This document shows positions 10,938-21,158 of a DNA stretch of 64,000 bases, piece after piece; positions within the stretch are counted from its first letter, which is position 1; every line of letters starts with the position of its first letter. Origin of the DNA: an uncultured Caldimonas sp. (lineage in GTDB: Bacteria > Pseudomonadota > Gammaproteobacteria > Burkholderiales > Burkholderiaceae); NCBI RefSeq assembly GCF_946480305.1, contig NZ_CAMLJQ010000020.1:1-64000 (forward strand). The letters are read 5' to 3'. The notes below the pieces were generated by a model that saw nothing but the letters and a program-made list of their open reading frames with translations, had not been told where the DNA came from and did no database searches. The translations under genes and the position numbers were made by a program.

Positions 10938-12569
10938 CTACAGCCGCGCGATCGGCTGGAACGAGCCGGCCTGTGCCAGGGGCCAGTAGCGGGTGAACAC
11001 CTGGTGCGGCAGTTCGCCGGCCAGCAGCGCGCCGGGCGCGACGAACGGCAGCAGCGTGGCGAGTAGCTTCACCTCGTGCCGCGCGGTGCGGTGCACGATG
11101 TGCGACGCGGTGATCTCGTTCGGATGGGCCAGGCCGGCCGCCTGCACCAGCTCCTTGAGCGCGATCAAGGTGTTCTGGTGGTAGCGGTAGACGCGTTCGG
11201 CCTTGTCCGGCACCACCAGCGCACGCTGCCGCCACGGGTCCTGCGTGGTGACGCCGGTGGGGCAATGGCCCGTGTGGCAGGCCTGCGCCTGGATGCAGCC
11301 GAGTGAGAACATGAAGCCGCGCGCCGAATTGCACCAGTCGGCGCCGAGCGCCATCATCCGCGCGATGTCGAATGCGCTGATCACCTTGCCGGCGCAGCCG
11401 ACGCGCACCTGCTGGCGCAGGTTCAGGCCCACCAGCGTGTTGTGCACCAGCAGCAGTCCTTCCTGCAACGGCGCGCCGACGTGGTCGGTGAATTCCAAGG
11501 GTGCCGCCCCGGTGCCGCCTTCGGCGCCATCGACCACGATGAAGTCCGGCACGATCCGGGTCTCGACCATCGCCTTGGCGATCGCGAACCATTCCCATGG
11601 GTGGCCGATGCACAGCTTGAAGCCGGTGGGCTTGCCGCCCGACAGCGAGCGCAGCTGCTCGACGAACTGCAGCAGCTCGATCGGCGTGGAGAACGCGCTG
11701 TGCATCGGCGGCGAAATGCAGTCGACGCCGACCGCCACGCCGCGGGCCGCGGCGATCTCCGGGGTCACCTTGGCGCCCGGCAGCACGCCGCCGTGGCCGG
11801 GCTTGGCGCCCTGGCTCAGCTTGATCTCGATCATCTTGACCTGCGGTTCGCACGCGGCCTGCGTGAACTTCTCGGCGCTGAAGCTGCCGTCTTCGTCGCG
11901 GCAGCCGAAGTAGCCGGAGCCGATCTCCCAGATCAGGTCGCCGCCGTTCTCGCGGTGCCAGCGGCTGATCGAGCCTTCGCCGGTGTCGTGCGCGAACTTG
12001 CCGCGGCGCGCGCCGGCGTTGAGTGCCAGCACGGCGTTGGCACTGATCGAGCCGAAGCTCATCGCCGAGATGTTGAAGACACTCGCCGAGTAGGGCTGCG
12101 CCCGGTCCGGGCCGATCGTGATGCGGAAGTCGTGCGAGGTGAGCCGCGTGGGCGCCACCGAGTGGTTGATCCACTCGTAGCCGTCGGCGCCCACGTCGCG
12201 CTGGGTGCCGAACGGGCGCTTGTCGGGTTCGCCCTTGGCGCGCTGGTAGACGAGCGAGCGCTGCTGGCGCGAGAAGGGCGCGGCCTCGTTGTCGCTCTCG
12301 ATGAAGTACTGGCGCATCTCGGGGCGCACGAACTCGAGCAGAAAGCGCAGATGGCCGATGACCGGGTAGTTGCGCAGCACCGAGTGGCGGCTCTGCCGCA
12401 CGTCGTGGACACCCGTGGCCACGAGCACGGCGAACAGCAGCACCCACCACCCTGCCATGCCGAATCCGACCCAGACGAAAGCGGTGAGCAGCAGTCCGAC
12501 GGCGCTGAGCAGCCAGGCAAGGTAGCGGATCGGGAAATGCCGGTCGAGGGCGAGCAGCCAGTGCGGCAT
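10938..12569 (-). CDS. Membrane-anchored FMN-binding glutamate synthase family protein
   Basis: This 543-residue protein has two hydrophobic N-terminal helices (residues about 15-55) and then a glutamate-synthase central/FMN domain. Recognisable parts are FNISAMSFGSISANAVLALN, GEGSISRWHRENGGDLIWEIGSGYFGCR, the FMN barrel segments SQGAKPGHGGVLPG and VDGAEGGTGAAPLEF, and a cysteine cluster CIQAQACHTGHCPTGVTTQ that corresponds to the 3Fe-4S site of GltB. There is no glutaminase domain. Stand-alone proteins of this type are widespread, but their reaction is not established. Start ATG 12569 has GGAG eight bases upstream. It is divergent from the UPF0149 gene. Confidence 0.85.
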   Translation of the reverse strand: MPHWLLALDRHFPIRYLAWLLSAVGLLLTAFVWVGFGMAGWWVLLFAVLVATGVHDVRQSRHSVLRNYPVIGHLRFLLEFVRPEMRQYFIESDNEAAPFSRQQRSLVYQRAKGEPDKRPFGTQRDVGADGYEWINHSVAPTRLTSHDFRITIGPDRAQPYSASVFNISAMSFGSISANAVLALNAGARRGKFAHDTGEGSISRWHRENGGDLIWEIGSGYFGCRDEDGSFSAEKFTQAACEPQVKMIEIKLSQGAKPGHGGVLPGAKVTPEIAAARGVAVGVDCISPPMHSAFSTPIELLQFVEQLRSLSGGKPTGFKLCIGHPWEWFAIAKAMVETRIVPDFIVVDGAEGGTGAAPLEFTDHVGAPLQEGLLLVHNTLVGLNLRQQVRVGCAGKVISAFDIARMMALGADWCNSARGFMFSLGCIQAQACHTGHCPTGVTTQDPWRQRALVVPDKAERVYRYHQNTLIALKELVQAAGLAHPNEITASHIVHRTARHEVKLLATLLPFVAPGALLAGELPHQVFTRYWPLAQAGSFQPIARL

Positions 12570-12698
12570 GAGGTGGGCTCCAGTCGTCGCGGGCCGCGGC
12601 ATCGTGTGTCGGCGGCATGAAAATCAGTCCAGGGGACGGGGCGAAGCGTTTCCGGGCGTGGCAACTGAGACAATCCGGGATTGCCCGCTGGACACGCC

Positions 12699-13444
<746 letters not shown>

Positions 13445-13448
<4 letters not shown>

Positions 13449-13473
13449 CGAACGGTAACCCGGCAGCTATACT
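13445..13473 (+). promoter_or_regulatory. Probable sigma70 promoter of metXW
   Basis: CTGACG (13445-13450) and TATACT (13468-13473) are separated by exactly 17 bp and match the -35 and -10 consensus at four and five of six positions. The expected start of transcription, near 13480, coincides with the first base of the riboswitch. This supports both calls. Confidence 0.7.
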
Positions 13474-13480
13474 GCTGCCT

Positions 13481-13534
13481 CAGCGCCGATTTGTTCCGGC
13501 TTGCGGGCGCTCAACAAATGCAGCTAAAGGGGGG
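13481..13534 (+). ncRNA. SAM-II riboswitch upstream of metX
   Basis: This is an RNA sensor for S-adenosylmethionine in the metX leader. The P1 stem pairs AGCGCC (13482-13487) with GGGCGCT (13505-13511). The pseudoknot pairs ATTTGTT (13489-13495) with AACAAAT (13513-13519). The conserved 3' element TGCAGCTAAAGG (13519-13530) follows, close to the TGTAGCTAAAAAGG of the founding SAM-II examples. The gene order (metX, then metW) is the classic target. High SAM would be expected to lower metX expression. An intrinsic terminator directly downstream offers a mechanism. Confidence 0.9.
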
Positions 13535-13540
13535 CAAGCG

Positions 13541-13575
13541 AACCCGGCCTCACCTTCAGTGGCGCCGGGTTTTTG
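13541..13575 (+). terminator. metX: Intrinsic terminator between SAM-II aptamer and metX start
   Basis: AACCCGGC (13541-13548) pairs with GCCGGGTT (13564-13571). An inner CAC/GTG step lies within, and the hairpin runs into TTTTT (13570-13574). The metX ATG is only about 10 bases further on, with no clear Shine-Dalgarno sequence. Control by premature termination is therefore the likely expression platform, although direct blocking of ribosome entry is also possible. Confidence 0.75.
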
Positions 13576-13584
13576 TTTGCTGTC

Positions 13585-14724
13585 ATGAGCTCCTCCATCG
13601 GCCACGTCACCCCTCAGTCGATGCGCTTCGACGAGCCGCTGCCGCTGCGCAGCGGCGCCTCCCTGCGCGACTACACCCTCGTCTACGAAACCTACGGCAC
13701 CCTCAACGCCGACAAGAGCAATGCCGTGCTGGTGTGCCACGCGCTGAACGCGTCGCACCATGTTGCCGGCACCTACGAAGGCCAGCCCAAGAGCGAAGGC
13801 TGGTGGGACAACCTCGTCGGCCCCGGCAAACCGCTGGACACCGACAAGTTCTTCGTCATCGGTGTCAACAACCCCGGCTCCTGTTTCGGCTCCACCGGGC
13901 CCATGCACGTGAACCCGGCCACCGGCCAGCCGTACGGTGCGGACTTTCCCGTCGTGACGGTCGAAGACTGGGTGCTGGCGCAGTCCCGGCTGCTCGACAA
14001 GCTGGGCATCACGCAGCTGGCCGCCGTGATCGGGGGCAGCCTGGGCGGCATGCAGGCGCTGAGCTGGACGCTGCAGTTCCCCGAGCGCGTGCGGCACTGC
14101 GTGGCCGTTGCCACCGCGCCCAACCTGTCGGCCCAGAACATCGCCTTCAACGAGGTGGCGCGCCGCGCGATCGTGACCGATCCCGACTTCCATGGCGGCC
14201 ACTACCAGGCGCATGGCGCGATACCGAAGCGCGGCCTGCGCGTGGCGCGCATGATCGGCCACATCACCTACTTGAGCGACGACGTGATGGAGCAGAAGTT
14301 CGGCCGCGAACTGCGCGCCGCCGAGCTGGGCTACAGCACGCAGGAGATCGAGTTCCAGATCGAGAGCTACCTGCGCTACCAGGCCGACAAGTTCAGCGAA
14401 TACTTCGACGCCAACACCTATTTGCTGATCACGCGCGCGCTCGACTACTTCGACCCGGCCGGCCAGCACGGCGGCGACCTGGCGCGCGCGATGTCGGTCG
14501 CCACGGCCAAGTTCCTCGTCGTCAGCTTCACGACCGACTGGCGTTTCTCGCCGGCCCGCTCGCGCGAGATCGTCAAGGCGTTGCTCGACAACCGTCGCGA
14601 CGTCAGCTATGCCGAGATCGATGCCCCGCACGGGCACGATGCTTTCCTGCTCGACGATGCGCGCTATCACAACGTGGTGAGAGCGTATTTCGATCGGATC
14701 GCGAAAGAGGAAGTTCAGGCATGA
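13585..14724 (+). CDS. metX: Homoserine O-acyltransferase MetX
   Basis: This 379-residue alpha/beta-hydrolase-fold enzyme acylates the hydroxyl of homoserine in the first committed step of methionine synthesis. The nucleophile elbow [10 protein letters not shown] is near residue 150, and the terminal catalytic His and partners are in [15 protein letters not shown]. The oxyanion region [14 protein letters not shown] and the segment [14 protein letters not shown] are typical of the family. MetX homologues use acetyl-CoA or succinyl-CoA, and which one applies here cannot be stated from sequence inspection. Start ATG 13585 follows the riboswitch terminator; an in-frame TTG at 13573 lies inside the terminator and was rejected. 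The stop overlaps metW. Confidence 0.96.
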   Translation: MSSSIGHVTPQSMRFDEPLPLRSGASLRDYTLVYETYGTLNADKSNAVLVCHALNASHHVAGTYEGQPKSEGWWDNLVGPGKPLDTDKFFVIGVNNPGSCFGSTGPMHVNPATGQPYGADFPVVTVEDWVLAQSRLLDKLGITQLAAVIGGSLGGMQALSWTLQFPERVRHCVAVATAPNLSAQNIAFNEVARRAIVTDPDFHGGHYQAHGAIPKRGLRVARMIGHITYLSDDVMEQKFGRELRAAELGYSTQEIEFQIESYLRYQADKFSEYFDANTYLLITRALDYFDPAGQHGGDLARAMSVATAKFLVVSFTTDWRFSPARSREIVKALLDNRRDVSYAEIDAPHGHDAFLLDDARYHNVVRAYFDRIAKEEVQA

Positions 14725-15305
14725 GCGAACGCAAGGACATGGAGCTGATCGCTCAACTGGTGCCGGCGGGATCTCGGGTGCTCGACCTCGGCTGTGGCCG
14801 CGGTGAACTGCTGGCCCACCTGCGCCAGCACAAGGGCTGCACCGGCTACGGCATCGAGATCGACGATGCGAACGTGCTGGCCTGCACCGAGCGCGGCGTC
14901 AACGTGATCCAGCTGAACCTCGAGGAGGGGCTGGCGATCTTCGGCGACCAGAGCTTCGACGTGGTGCTGCAACTCGACACGCTGCAGCACCTGCGCAACA
15001 CCGAATCGATGCTGCGGGAGACGGCGCGCGTCGGGCGCATCGGCATCGTCAGCTTCCCCAACTTCGCGCACTGGCCCAACCGCTTCCGCGTGCTGTCGGG
15101 CCGCATGCCGGTGACGCGAGCGCTGCCCTACGAGTGGTACGACACGCCCAACATCCGGGTCGGCACGTATGCCGATTTCGAGGTGCTTGCGCGCAAGAAC
15201 GGGCTGCAGGTGCTGGATTCGTTCGGCATCCAGCGGGGCCGCCCGGTGAGGCTGCGGCCCAACCTGCTGGCAAGCGTGGCCGTGTTCAAGTTCGCGCGGG
15301 GTTGA
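14721..15305 (+). CDS. metW: Methionine biosynthesis protein MetW
   Basis: This is a 194-residue SAM-dependent methyltransferase-fold protein that accompanies metX in many Proteobacteria. Motif [16 protein letters not shown] is near residue 25. [18 protein letters not shown] and the MetW-specific [11 protein letters not shown] follow. Its ATG (14721) overlaps the metX TGA as ATGA, so the two are translationally coupled. In some bacteria MetW is reported to be needed for full MetX activity; here that rests on gene linkage alone. Confidence 0.95.
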   Translation: MSERKDMELIAQLVPAGSRVLDLGCGRGELLAHLRQHKGCTGYGIEIDDANVLACTERGVNVIQLNLEEGLAIFGDQSFDVVLQLDTLQHLRNTESMLRETARVGRIGIVSFPNFAHWPNRFRVLSGRMPVTRALPYEWYDTPNIRVGTYADFEVLARKNGLQVLDSFGIQRGRPVRLRPNLLASVAVFKFARG

Positions 15306-15333
15306 AGCTGGTTCCGCGGGAGCCCCGGCGCCT

Positions 15334-16038
15334 TCAGAACCGGGCTTGCCAGTAGGCAGCCACCTTGTGGCGCCGGACCTTGAGCACCATGCGCGACTGG
15401 TCGTCGAACTTCACGCGCAGCCCGCCGTGCGCGATGCCGAACCGCGAACCCTTGAACGGCGCCCACTCGAACCCCAGCCGCGCGCGGCGCAGGGGCACGA
15501 GGCGGCCGTCGTTGAACCCATGCAGCGACGCCGCGCTGGCATAGAAGCTCGAATGCATCGACAACTCGTGCCGCCAGTCGAGCTGCAGCGTCGGCATGAC
15601 GACCGTCGGATCTGACGTGCCGGCCTCACGTGCTGCTGGCGCCAGGTGGTATCCGGTCGCACCGACCGAGAGGCTGAGGCTGTCGCTGCCACGCCGCAGC
15701 GTCCAGCCGTAACCCACGAATCGGGGCTGCAGGTCCAGCGATGGGGCGACAGCGGGAGCCGGCGGCGTCTCGGGTGGCAGCAGGTCGACGACCACCGCGG
15801 CGTGCGTCCAGCCGGAAGCAGCCCGCGCCTCCTCGATTTCGTCTGGCGTCGCGGGCACAGGTGCGACCAGCGTCTGCGGTTGTTGCGCGGCGAGAGGCTC
15901 GGAGGCGAGCAACGCGCGCCACGCGCACAACACCAGCGCGCCCACGAGCTGTCGCGCGCAGCGGCGCCCCCCTGCGCGGTGTGTGCGCACACCAATGGCG
16001 TCGCTGGGGTCTTTGCACGACGAAGCCGGCCTGCTCAT
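15334..16038 (-). CDS. Hypothetical exported protein
   Basis: This is a 234-residue protein of unknown function. Start ATG 16038 has GGAGG six bases upstream, a better fit than in-frame ATGs at 16044 and 16071. The N-terminus is basic, followed by a hydrophobic stretch (QLVGALVLCAWRALLAS) and a small-residue region ending LAAQQP, which looks like a long signal peptide. The C-terminal half alternates polar and hydrophobic residues (FVGYGWTLRRGSDSLSLSVG) and ends in an aromatic plus Phe (YWQARF), as in outer-membrane beta-barrel proteins. This suggests an outer-membrane location only. It is divergent from the diguanylate cyclase gene. Confidence 0.55.
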   Translation of the reverse strand: MSRPASSCKDPSDAIGVRTHRAGGRRCARQLVGALVLCAWRALLASEPLAAQQPQTLVAPVPATPDEIEEARAASGWTHAAVVVDLLPPETPPAPAVAPSLDLQPRFVGYGWTLRRGSDSLSLSVGATGYHLAPAAREAGTSDPTVVMPTLQLDWRHELSMHSSFYASAASLHGFNDGRLVPLRRARLGFEWAPFKGSRFGIAHGGLRVKFDDQSRMVLKVRRHKVAAYWQARF

Positions 16039-16262
16039 GTCCATCCTCCACGGCTGCAGCCTGCCCGGCAAGCGTCATGCCTCCTGGCGCCCGCGTCTGT
16101 CGGAGCGCCGGTGCCGGCGCTGCGGGAGTCGGCGAAGCGTGGTTCGCGTGCGGTATGCGGCACCTCGGTGGAAGTCTCGACAAGACATACCGAGGAACTG
16201 GGCACAATCGAAGGCCGCTTGCCCTCCACACCGTGTCTCCGCTCGCCCTCTCACTGTTCGCA

Positions 16263-17948
16263 ATGCTCTTGCGCCGGCTCGCCGCCGTGGTGCTGCTCGC
16301 GGCTTTGAGCGCGTCGGCGGCGACCCATCTGCCGACGACTTCGAATGCGGTACCCGGCGTCCGGCTCGACTTGATGGAAAGCGGCCGCCTGTACGCCGCG
16401 GGTGACAGCGATGCCTTTGCCGCGGACCCCGCGCTGCGCAAGGAGCGGCTGGCGGCCCTGGACGGGCCGGTGCAGGTCGACCTGTTCGGCGGCGCCTACT
16501 GGTTGCATGCGCATGTGCGGCAGGATCTGGCACCGAAGCAATGGGTGCTCGACCCGAACAACACGCTGATCGAGTACGTCGAGGCGCGGTTGTATGGCAG
16601 CGACGGCAGCGTGCAGGTCCTGCGCAGCGGCTACCGCGAGCCACGCGAATATGCGTTGCACTACGGCAAGGAGGTCGTGCTCTCGCCCGGCGTGCAGTAC
16701 GAGGTGCTGGTGCGTTTCGAGAGCCCGTACTTCGCGTCCGTCCCCCGCTTCGAGGTGCTGACGGAGAACGACTACCAGCGCCAGGTGCTGCGCGAGAACG
16801 TCGTCATCATCGGCTCGCTCGGGGCTATGGTGGCGCTGGCGCTGTTCAACCTGTTCGTGTTTGCGCTCACTCGCATTCGCAGCCACCTGTACTACTTCGC
16901 GCAACTGGTGATGTCATGCATCGCCTGGGCGCTCGTGTTCCAGTTGCCTGCCGAGCTGTTCGGCTGGCATGACCTGCGCGTGCATTACGTGCCGTTCTTC
17001 CTGTTGCCGGCGATCAGCGCGCTGTTCTGCATCGACTTCCTCGAACTGCCTGCCCGCCACCCCCGACTGCACCGCTGCCTGCGGGCGCTGATCGCCGCGT
17101 CGCTGTTGCTGACGCCGGTGGCGGTGTTCGCCGTGCCTTACGCGCACGCGACGGCCACGCTGCTGATCAGCATATGGCTGGTGCTCATGGTCACGAGCGG
17201 CGTCATCTCGTGGTGGGGCGGCTACCGCCCGGCGCGGTTCTTTGCGCTGGCGTTCGCGGCGATGTTCGTGCCGGCGCTCATCATCCTGCCCGGCAACATT
17301 GGGCTGATTCCCGACCTCGTCGACAACGCCGAGATGCTGACCTTGCTCGGCGGCGCGGTCGAGGCCTTGCTGCAGGCGTTCGCGCTGGCCGACCGCATCC
17401 GCATGCTGAACCGCGAGAAGGACAGCTACGCCGAGCAACTCGGGCAGGCACTGGAGGTGGCTCACACCGACGCGATGACGGGCATAGGCAACCGGTATGC
17501 CTTCGAACAGGCCCTCGGGACTCGCGGCGACGGCCTGGTCGAGAGTGCGACGCCGCACATGCTGTTGCTGATCGACCTGGACGGGCTGAAGCAGATCAAC
17601 GACCGGCACGGCCACAGCCGGGGCGACGAACTGCTGAAGGCGGTGGCCCGCGGCCTGCGGACGCTGACCCAGGGACGCGGCTCGTGCTTCAGGCTGGGCG
17701 GCGACGAATTCGCGATCCTCGCGCCGCACCACCTCGAGCACGACCTGGAGCACAGCCTGGCGCTGCTCGAGGCCGACTTGATCGCTCAAGGGTTCAACGA
17801 CGCCGGCATCAGCTATGGCATTGCGCACTGGACCGCCAACGCGCGCGCACTCGACCTGATCAACCTGGCCGACCAGAACATGTACCAGCACAAGGCGCGC
17901 CGCAAGCGGGCCCGCGCCGACACGGTGAGCGACGCGGCGACGCTGTAG
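16263..17948 (+). CDS. Diguanylate cyclase with 7TMR-DISM sensory region
   Basis: This is a 561-residue membrane protein. A signal-like N-terminus precedes a periplasmic 7TMR-DISM extracellular domain (residues about 20-170). Seven transmembrane helices follow at about 175-385, then a short coiled coil and a GGDEF domain at about 400-550. The active-site signature is an intact RLGGDEFAIL. The substrate-site blocks DAMTGIGNRYAFE and LIDLDGLKQINDRHGHSRGD are also present, so it should make cyclic-di-GMP. No clear inhibitory RxxD motif is seen. GTG 16233 is an alternative start. A hairpin-forming repeat CCTCGGT/ACCGAGG (16163-16195) lies upstream. Confidence 0.9.
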   Translation: MLLRRLAAVVLLAALSASAATHLPTTSNAVPGVRLDLMESGRLYAAGDSDAFAADPALRKERLAALDGPVQVDLFGGAYWLHAHVRQDLAPKQWVLDPNNTLIEYVEARLYGSDGSVQVLRSGYREPREYALHYGKEVVLSPGVQYEVLVRFESPYFASVPRFEVLTENDYQRQVLRENVVIIGSLGAMVALALFNLFVFALTRIRSHLYYFAQLVMSCIAWALVFQLPAELFGWHDLRVHYVPFFLLPAISALFCIDFLELPARHPRLHRCLRALIAASLLLTPVAVFAVPYAHATATLLISIWLVLMVTSGVISWWGGYRPARFFALAFAAMFVPALIILPGNIGLIPDLVDNAEMLTLLGGAVEALLQAFALADRIRMLNREKDSYAEQLGQALEVAHTDAMTGIGNRYAFEQALGTRGDGLVESATPHMLLLIDLDGLKQINDRHGHSRGDELLKAVARGLRTLTQGRGSCFRLGGDEFAILAPHHLEHDLEHSLALLEADLIAQGFNDAGISYGIAHWTANARALDLINLADQNMYQHKARRKRARADTVSDAATL

Positions 17949-17963
17949 CGGCGCGCGGCAGCG

Positions 17964-20900
17964 CTACAGGTCCTGCTCGCCGCGGATCACCACCGGCCAG
18001 CCGCTGATCGCGCGCGAGGCCTGCATCCCACCCATCACCGCGCATTCGACGCAACCCGCGTTCAAGCCGGTGCGCAGCCAGTCGCCGGCCAGATAGAGGT
18101 TGGCGAAGCCGGAGCCGTCCGACGGGAGCCGGGCCGCGGTGCTGTTGACGACCGACAGCACGTAGCGCTCGGACGGATCGATGTTGGCGCGCCAGTACTG
18201 TGCGTCGAAGCGCTGCTCGCCGCTGCGCCCCTGCGGGTCGACCAGCACCTGCCAGTCGAAGCTGACCGCCGTGGCGACTGACGGCCATAGCCAGTGCACC
18301 TGCTGCGTGAGCTGGTTCATCGCACCTTGCTTGACGGTCGCGTCGCAGCGATCCGGGAATTGATGGTCCGACGGCGGCGGATAGTTCACCATCGGCAGCG
18401 CGCTGCAGAAGTACGAGACGTTCTTCGGGATGAACGGCGGCTGCCAGTCCTCGCGCACCAGCAATTGGTCCATCGCGGCCCAGGTGTCGAACGGCTCGCT
18501 GAATGCGCTGACGACCGGCACTTCGCCGTCGCTGGCGTAGCTGGTCCAGCCGATCTGGTGCACGTCCTGGTTCAGCCACACCTGGTAGGCCTGCGTGGCG
18601 ACCGTCTTCACGGTCGTGGTCATCGTCTGCAGTGCAGGGCTGCGGGCCACCAGTTGCGGGCACAGCTGCCGCACGCCTTCGACCGAGATGCCGAACACGA
18701 CGAGATCGAAATCGCGGCGGCGTTGCAGCGTGACCTGGGGCAGCGGCTGGCCGAAGGCCTGTTCGTACAGCTCGGGCCAATTGGTCCAGTTCGACTCCAG
18801 GTTCACGTTGCCCGATTGCAGCAGGGCCGCCTGCTCGGCCACGATCTGCCCGTAGTTCGGCGTGCTGGGCCAGCAGGCCAGCCCCTTCACGTCGACCAGC
18901 GGGTCGTAGTGGTCGGCGCCGCGCGTCACGTCGACCTGGCGCGTGAGCCGGATGGCGTCGACCGACATCGAGCCGTCGTCCGCCGGCAGCAGCTCCTCCA
19001 CCTTGTGGAAGAACTTGAACGTGACGCCGCGCGCCTTGAGCACCTGGTACAGCGGCGTGAACACCGTGTCGCCCATGCCGGCCTGCATCTTCCACATGAT
19101 GCCGCCGTGGTAGGCGAAGGCCACCTTCATCATCCCGCGCAGCATGGTGCCGGCCTCGATGTTGGGCCGGTCGAAGTCGCCGTCCTCGTAAGCGAAGACC
19201 AGGTCGTAGAAGCCGCGCACCGGTGCCGAGTGCACGGTGTAGCGCACGTTCGCGCCGTGCTTGGTCAGCCAGGCATAGAAGTCGATGTCGTTGATGACGT
19301 CGAAGCCGTGGACGAACACGCCGTCCTCGATCATGCCGATCAGCGAGGTGGCCGCGAGGTCGATGCAGATGTAGAGACGGCGCAGCGTGTCGTTGCCCTC
19401 GAGCTTCTGCAGCACCGCATCCCACAGCCACGAGCGCAGGCCGCGCAGCGTGGATCGCATCAGGTCGCGGTGTGCCTCGTCGTGCTGGCTCAGGTCTTCC
19501 GGGAGCGATGCGACGAAGTCGTGCAGTGCCTGCGCCACGTGCTTCGCATCGGCGGCGAGGTGCTCGACGTCCTGCTCCACCTCGGCGGCCAGCCGGTGCA
19601 ACCAGTCCGGGTGCGCCCCGCTGGACACCGGTGGAGCCGGCAACGCGGCGTCGTCGATCGCGTGGCGCAGGTCGTCGAGCCACATGCGGATCCACGCGAA
19701 GGCGGTGGTGGCCATCGCCCACAGACCGATGCTCTCGTTGCCGTGGCCCGGCTCGCCCGGCTTGATGGGCGTGTCGATCGGCCAGGTCTTCCACTGCCCG
19801 TTGACGAGTTCCATCAGGGTGACGAAGTGCTGCGGCTTGAAGGCGTCCTGCCAGGTGGCGAGCGGTGCGCCCGGCGGGCGGTTGAGCTCGCCATAGGCCT
19901 TTTGCATCACCGAGAACGCGTTGTCGTAGAAGCCGAACCAGATGTGCAGGCCGTGCTCCTCGATGCGCTCGCCGTAGTCGGCATTGCGGCCGCTCGCGCC
20001 CTTGCCCCCCAGGCGCCAGCCCATCTGGTAGACGGTGATCTCGAACCGGTTGCGCCAGCCGGGTTGCTCGGTGAGGCAGAAGGCAGCCGTCATCGCGCCC
20101 ACACCGCCACCGAGGATCGCCACCTTCTTCGGCCGCACCTGCGAGTTGTCGACCAGCTCCGTGCCGGGCGGCACTTCGAAGTCCATGTCGACGTGAAAGC
20201 CCAGCAGCGCCGGCTGGTCGCCAAGCGGCAGGCCGAGCGTGCGGTTCAGCGGAAAGCTGTCGTACGGATGCAGCGTGGCCTGGTACGCCGGGCCGAGCAG
20301 TTGCACGCTGCGCACCGACTTCACGACCGCGGGCGCCGCGACGATGGCCTGGTACACGGCCTTTTCGCCCGCGGCATCCGGAAACTGCTTCAGGAAGATC
20401 TGGTCGACCTGCGGCGAGACGAAGGTCTCGATCACCTGCTCCCAGCCGGCGAGGTCGAGATCGAGCGCATCGGCGTCGCTGGCGAGCACTTGCGCGATCT
20501 GCTTCACGAGCGATGCGATGTCGGCGAGCGGTGTGGCTGTTGCGCCGTTCTGGTTCTGCACCTCCAGCAATGGGTGCATCGCCAATTGCGTCTGCGGCGA
20601 GTACGGCTGGAAGCCTTTGGTCGCCAGCATGAAGCGCAGTGCCGGCTCGCCGGGCGCGGGCATCGTGTACTCGCAGCTGTACTTGGGGTAGCCGTACAGC
20701 TCGCGCCCGTTGATCAGCGCCATCGTGTCGTCGACCCAGATGTGCACCGGGTACGAGAAGATCCGGCTGATGCGTGTTTCGCCCGGCAGGATCTGGCCGA
20801 CCATCACCCACGTGACGATGTCCGTCTCTTCGCCCCAGCCCTTGGCTGCATCGGGCGGGTAGGTGGAATTGGCATGCTGCACCTGCGTGAAGGTCAGCAT

Positions 20901-21098
20901 CACGTAGGGCGACAGCACCTTGAAGCGCATCGCGCCGGCAGCGGGCGCGTTCAGTGTCGTGTCGACTGTCTGCTGCAACTGCTCGCGGCTTCCCTTCAGG
21001 AAGAAGCCGTACATCCGGGAGCTGCCGAGCCGCAAGGGCGGACGCATCAGCACATTGCCGCCGGAATAGATGTAGTCGGGCCGCTGGAGTCCGGTCAT
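17964..21098 (-). CDS. Fusion of acetoacetate-decarboxylase-like domain and FAD-dependent oxidoreductase
   Basis: This 1044-residue protein is much larger than either family alone. Residues about 1-310 resemble acetoacetate decarboxylase, including VDDTMALINGRELYGYPKY at about 122-140, whose Lys stands where ADC has its Schiff-base lysine. From about residue 324 an FAD/NAD(P) Rossmann motif starts (KKVAILGGGVGAM). YQMGWRLGGKGASGRN and a carotenoid-desaturase/amine-oxidase-like body follow, ending with a FAD-closing segment GDWLRTGLNAGCVECAVMGG. The reaction is unknown. Start ATG 21098 has GAGGGG upstream. It lies 60 bp behind rtcR on the same strand and might be co-transcribed with it. No membrane helix is evident. 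Confidence 0.75.
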   Translation of the reverse strand: MTGLQRPDYIYSGGNVLMRPPLRLGSSRMYGFFLKGSREQLQQTVDTTLNAPAAGAMRFKVLSPYVMLTFTQVQHANSTYPPDAAKGWGEETDIVTWVMVGQILPGETRISRIFSYPVHIWVDDTMALINGRELYGYPKYSCEYTMPAPGEPALRFMLATKGFQPYSPQTQLAMHPLLEVQNQNGATATPLADIASLVKQIAQVLASDADALDLDLAGWEQVIETFVSPQVDQIFLKQFPDAAGEKAVYQAIVAAPAVVKSVRSVQLLGPAYQATLHPYDSFPLNRTLGLPLGDQPALLGFHVDMDFEVPPGTELVDNSQVRPKKVAILGGGVGAMTAAFCLTEQPGWRNRFEITVYQMGWRLGGKGASGRNADYGERIEEHGLHIWFGFYDNAFSVMQKAYGELNRPPGAPLATWQDAFKPQHFVTLMELVNGQWKTWPIDTPIKPGEPGHGNESIGLWAMATTAFAWIRMWLDDLRHAIDDAALPAPPVSSGAHPDWLHRLAAEVEQDVEHLAADAKHVAQALHDFVASLPEDLSQHDEAHRDLMRSTLRGLRSWLWDAVLQKLEGNDTLRRLYICIDLAATSLIGMIEDGVFVHGFDVINDIDFYAWLTKHGANVRYTVHSAPVRGFYDLVFAYEDGDFDRPNIEAGTMLRGMMKVAFAYHGGIMWKMQAGMGDTVFTPLYQVLKARGVTFKFFHKVEELLPADDGSMSVDAIRLTRQVDVTRGADHYDPLVDVKGLACWPSTPNYGQIVAEQAALLQSGNVNLESNWTNWPELYEQAFGQPLPQVTLQRRRDFDLVVFGISVEGVRQLCPQLVARSPALQTMTTTVKTVATQAYQVWLNQDVHQIGWTSYASDGEVPVVSAFSEPFDTWAAMDQLLVREDWQPPFIPKNVSYFCSALPMVNYPPPSDHQFPDRCDATVKQGAMNQLTQQVHWLWPSVATAVSFDWQVLVDPQGRSGEQRFDAQYWRANIDPSERYVLSVVNSTAARLPSDGSGFANLYLAGDWLRTGLNAGCVECAVMGGMQASRAISGWPVVIRGEQDL

Positions 21099-21158
21099 CG
21101 ACGCCCCTCACGCATGTTGTTGTTGGGGGGCGATGCTAAGGGCGCCTTTCGATTTGCG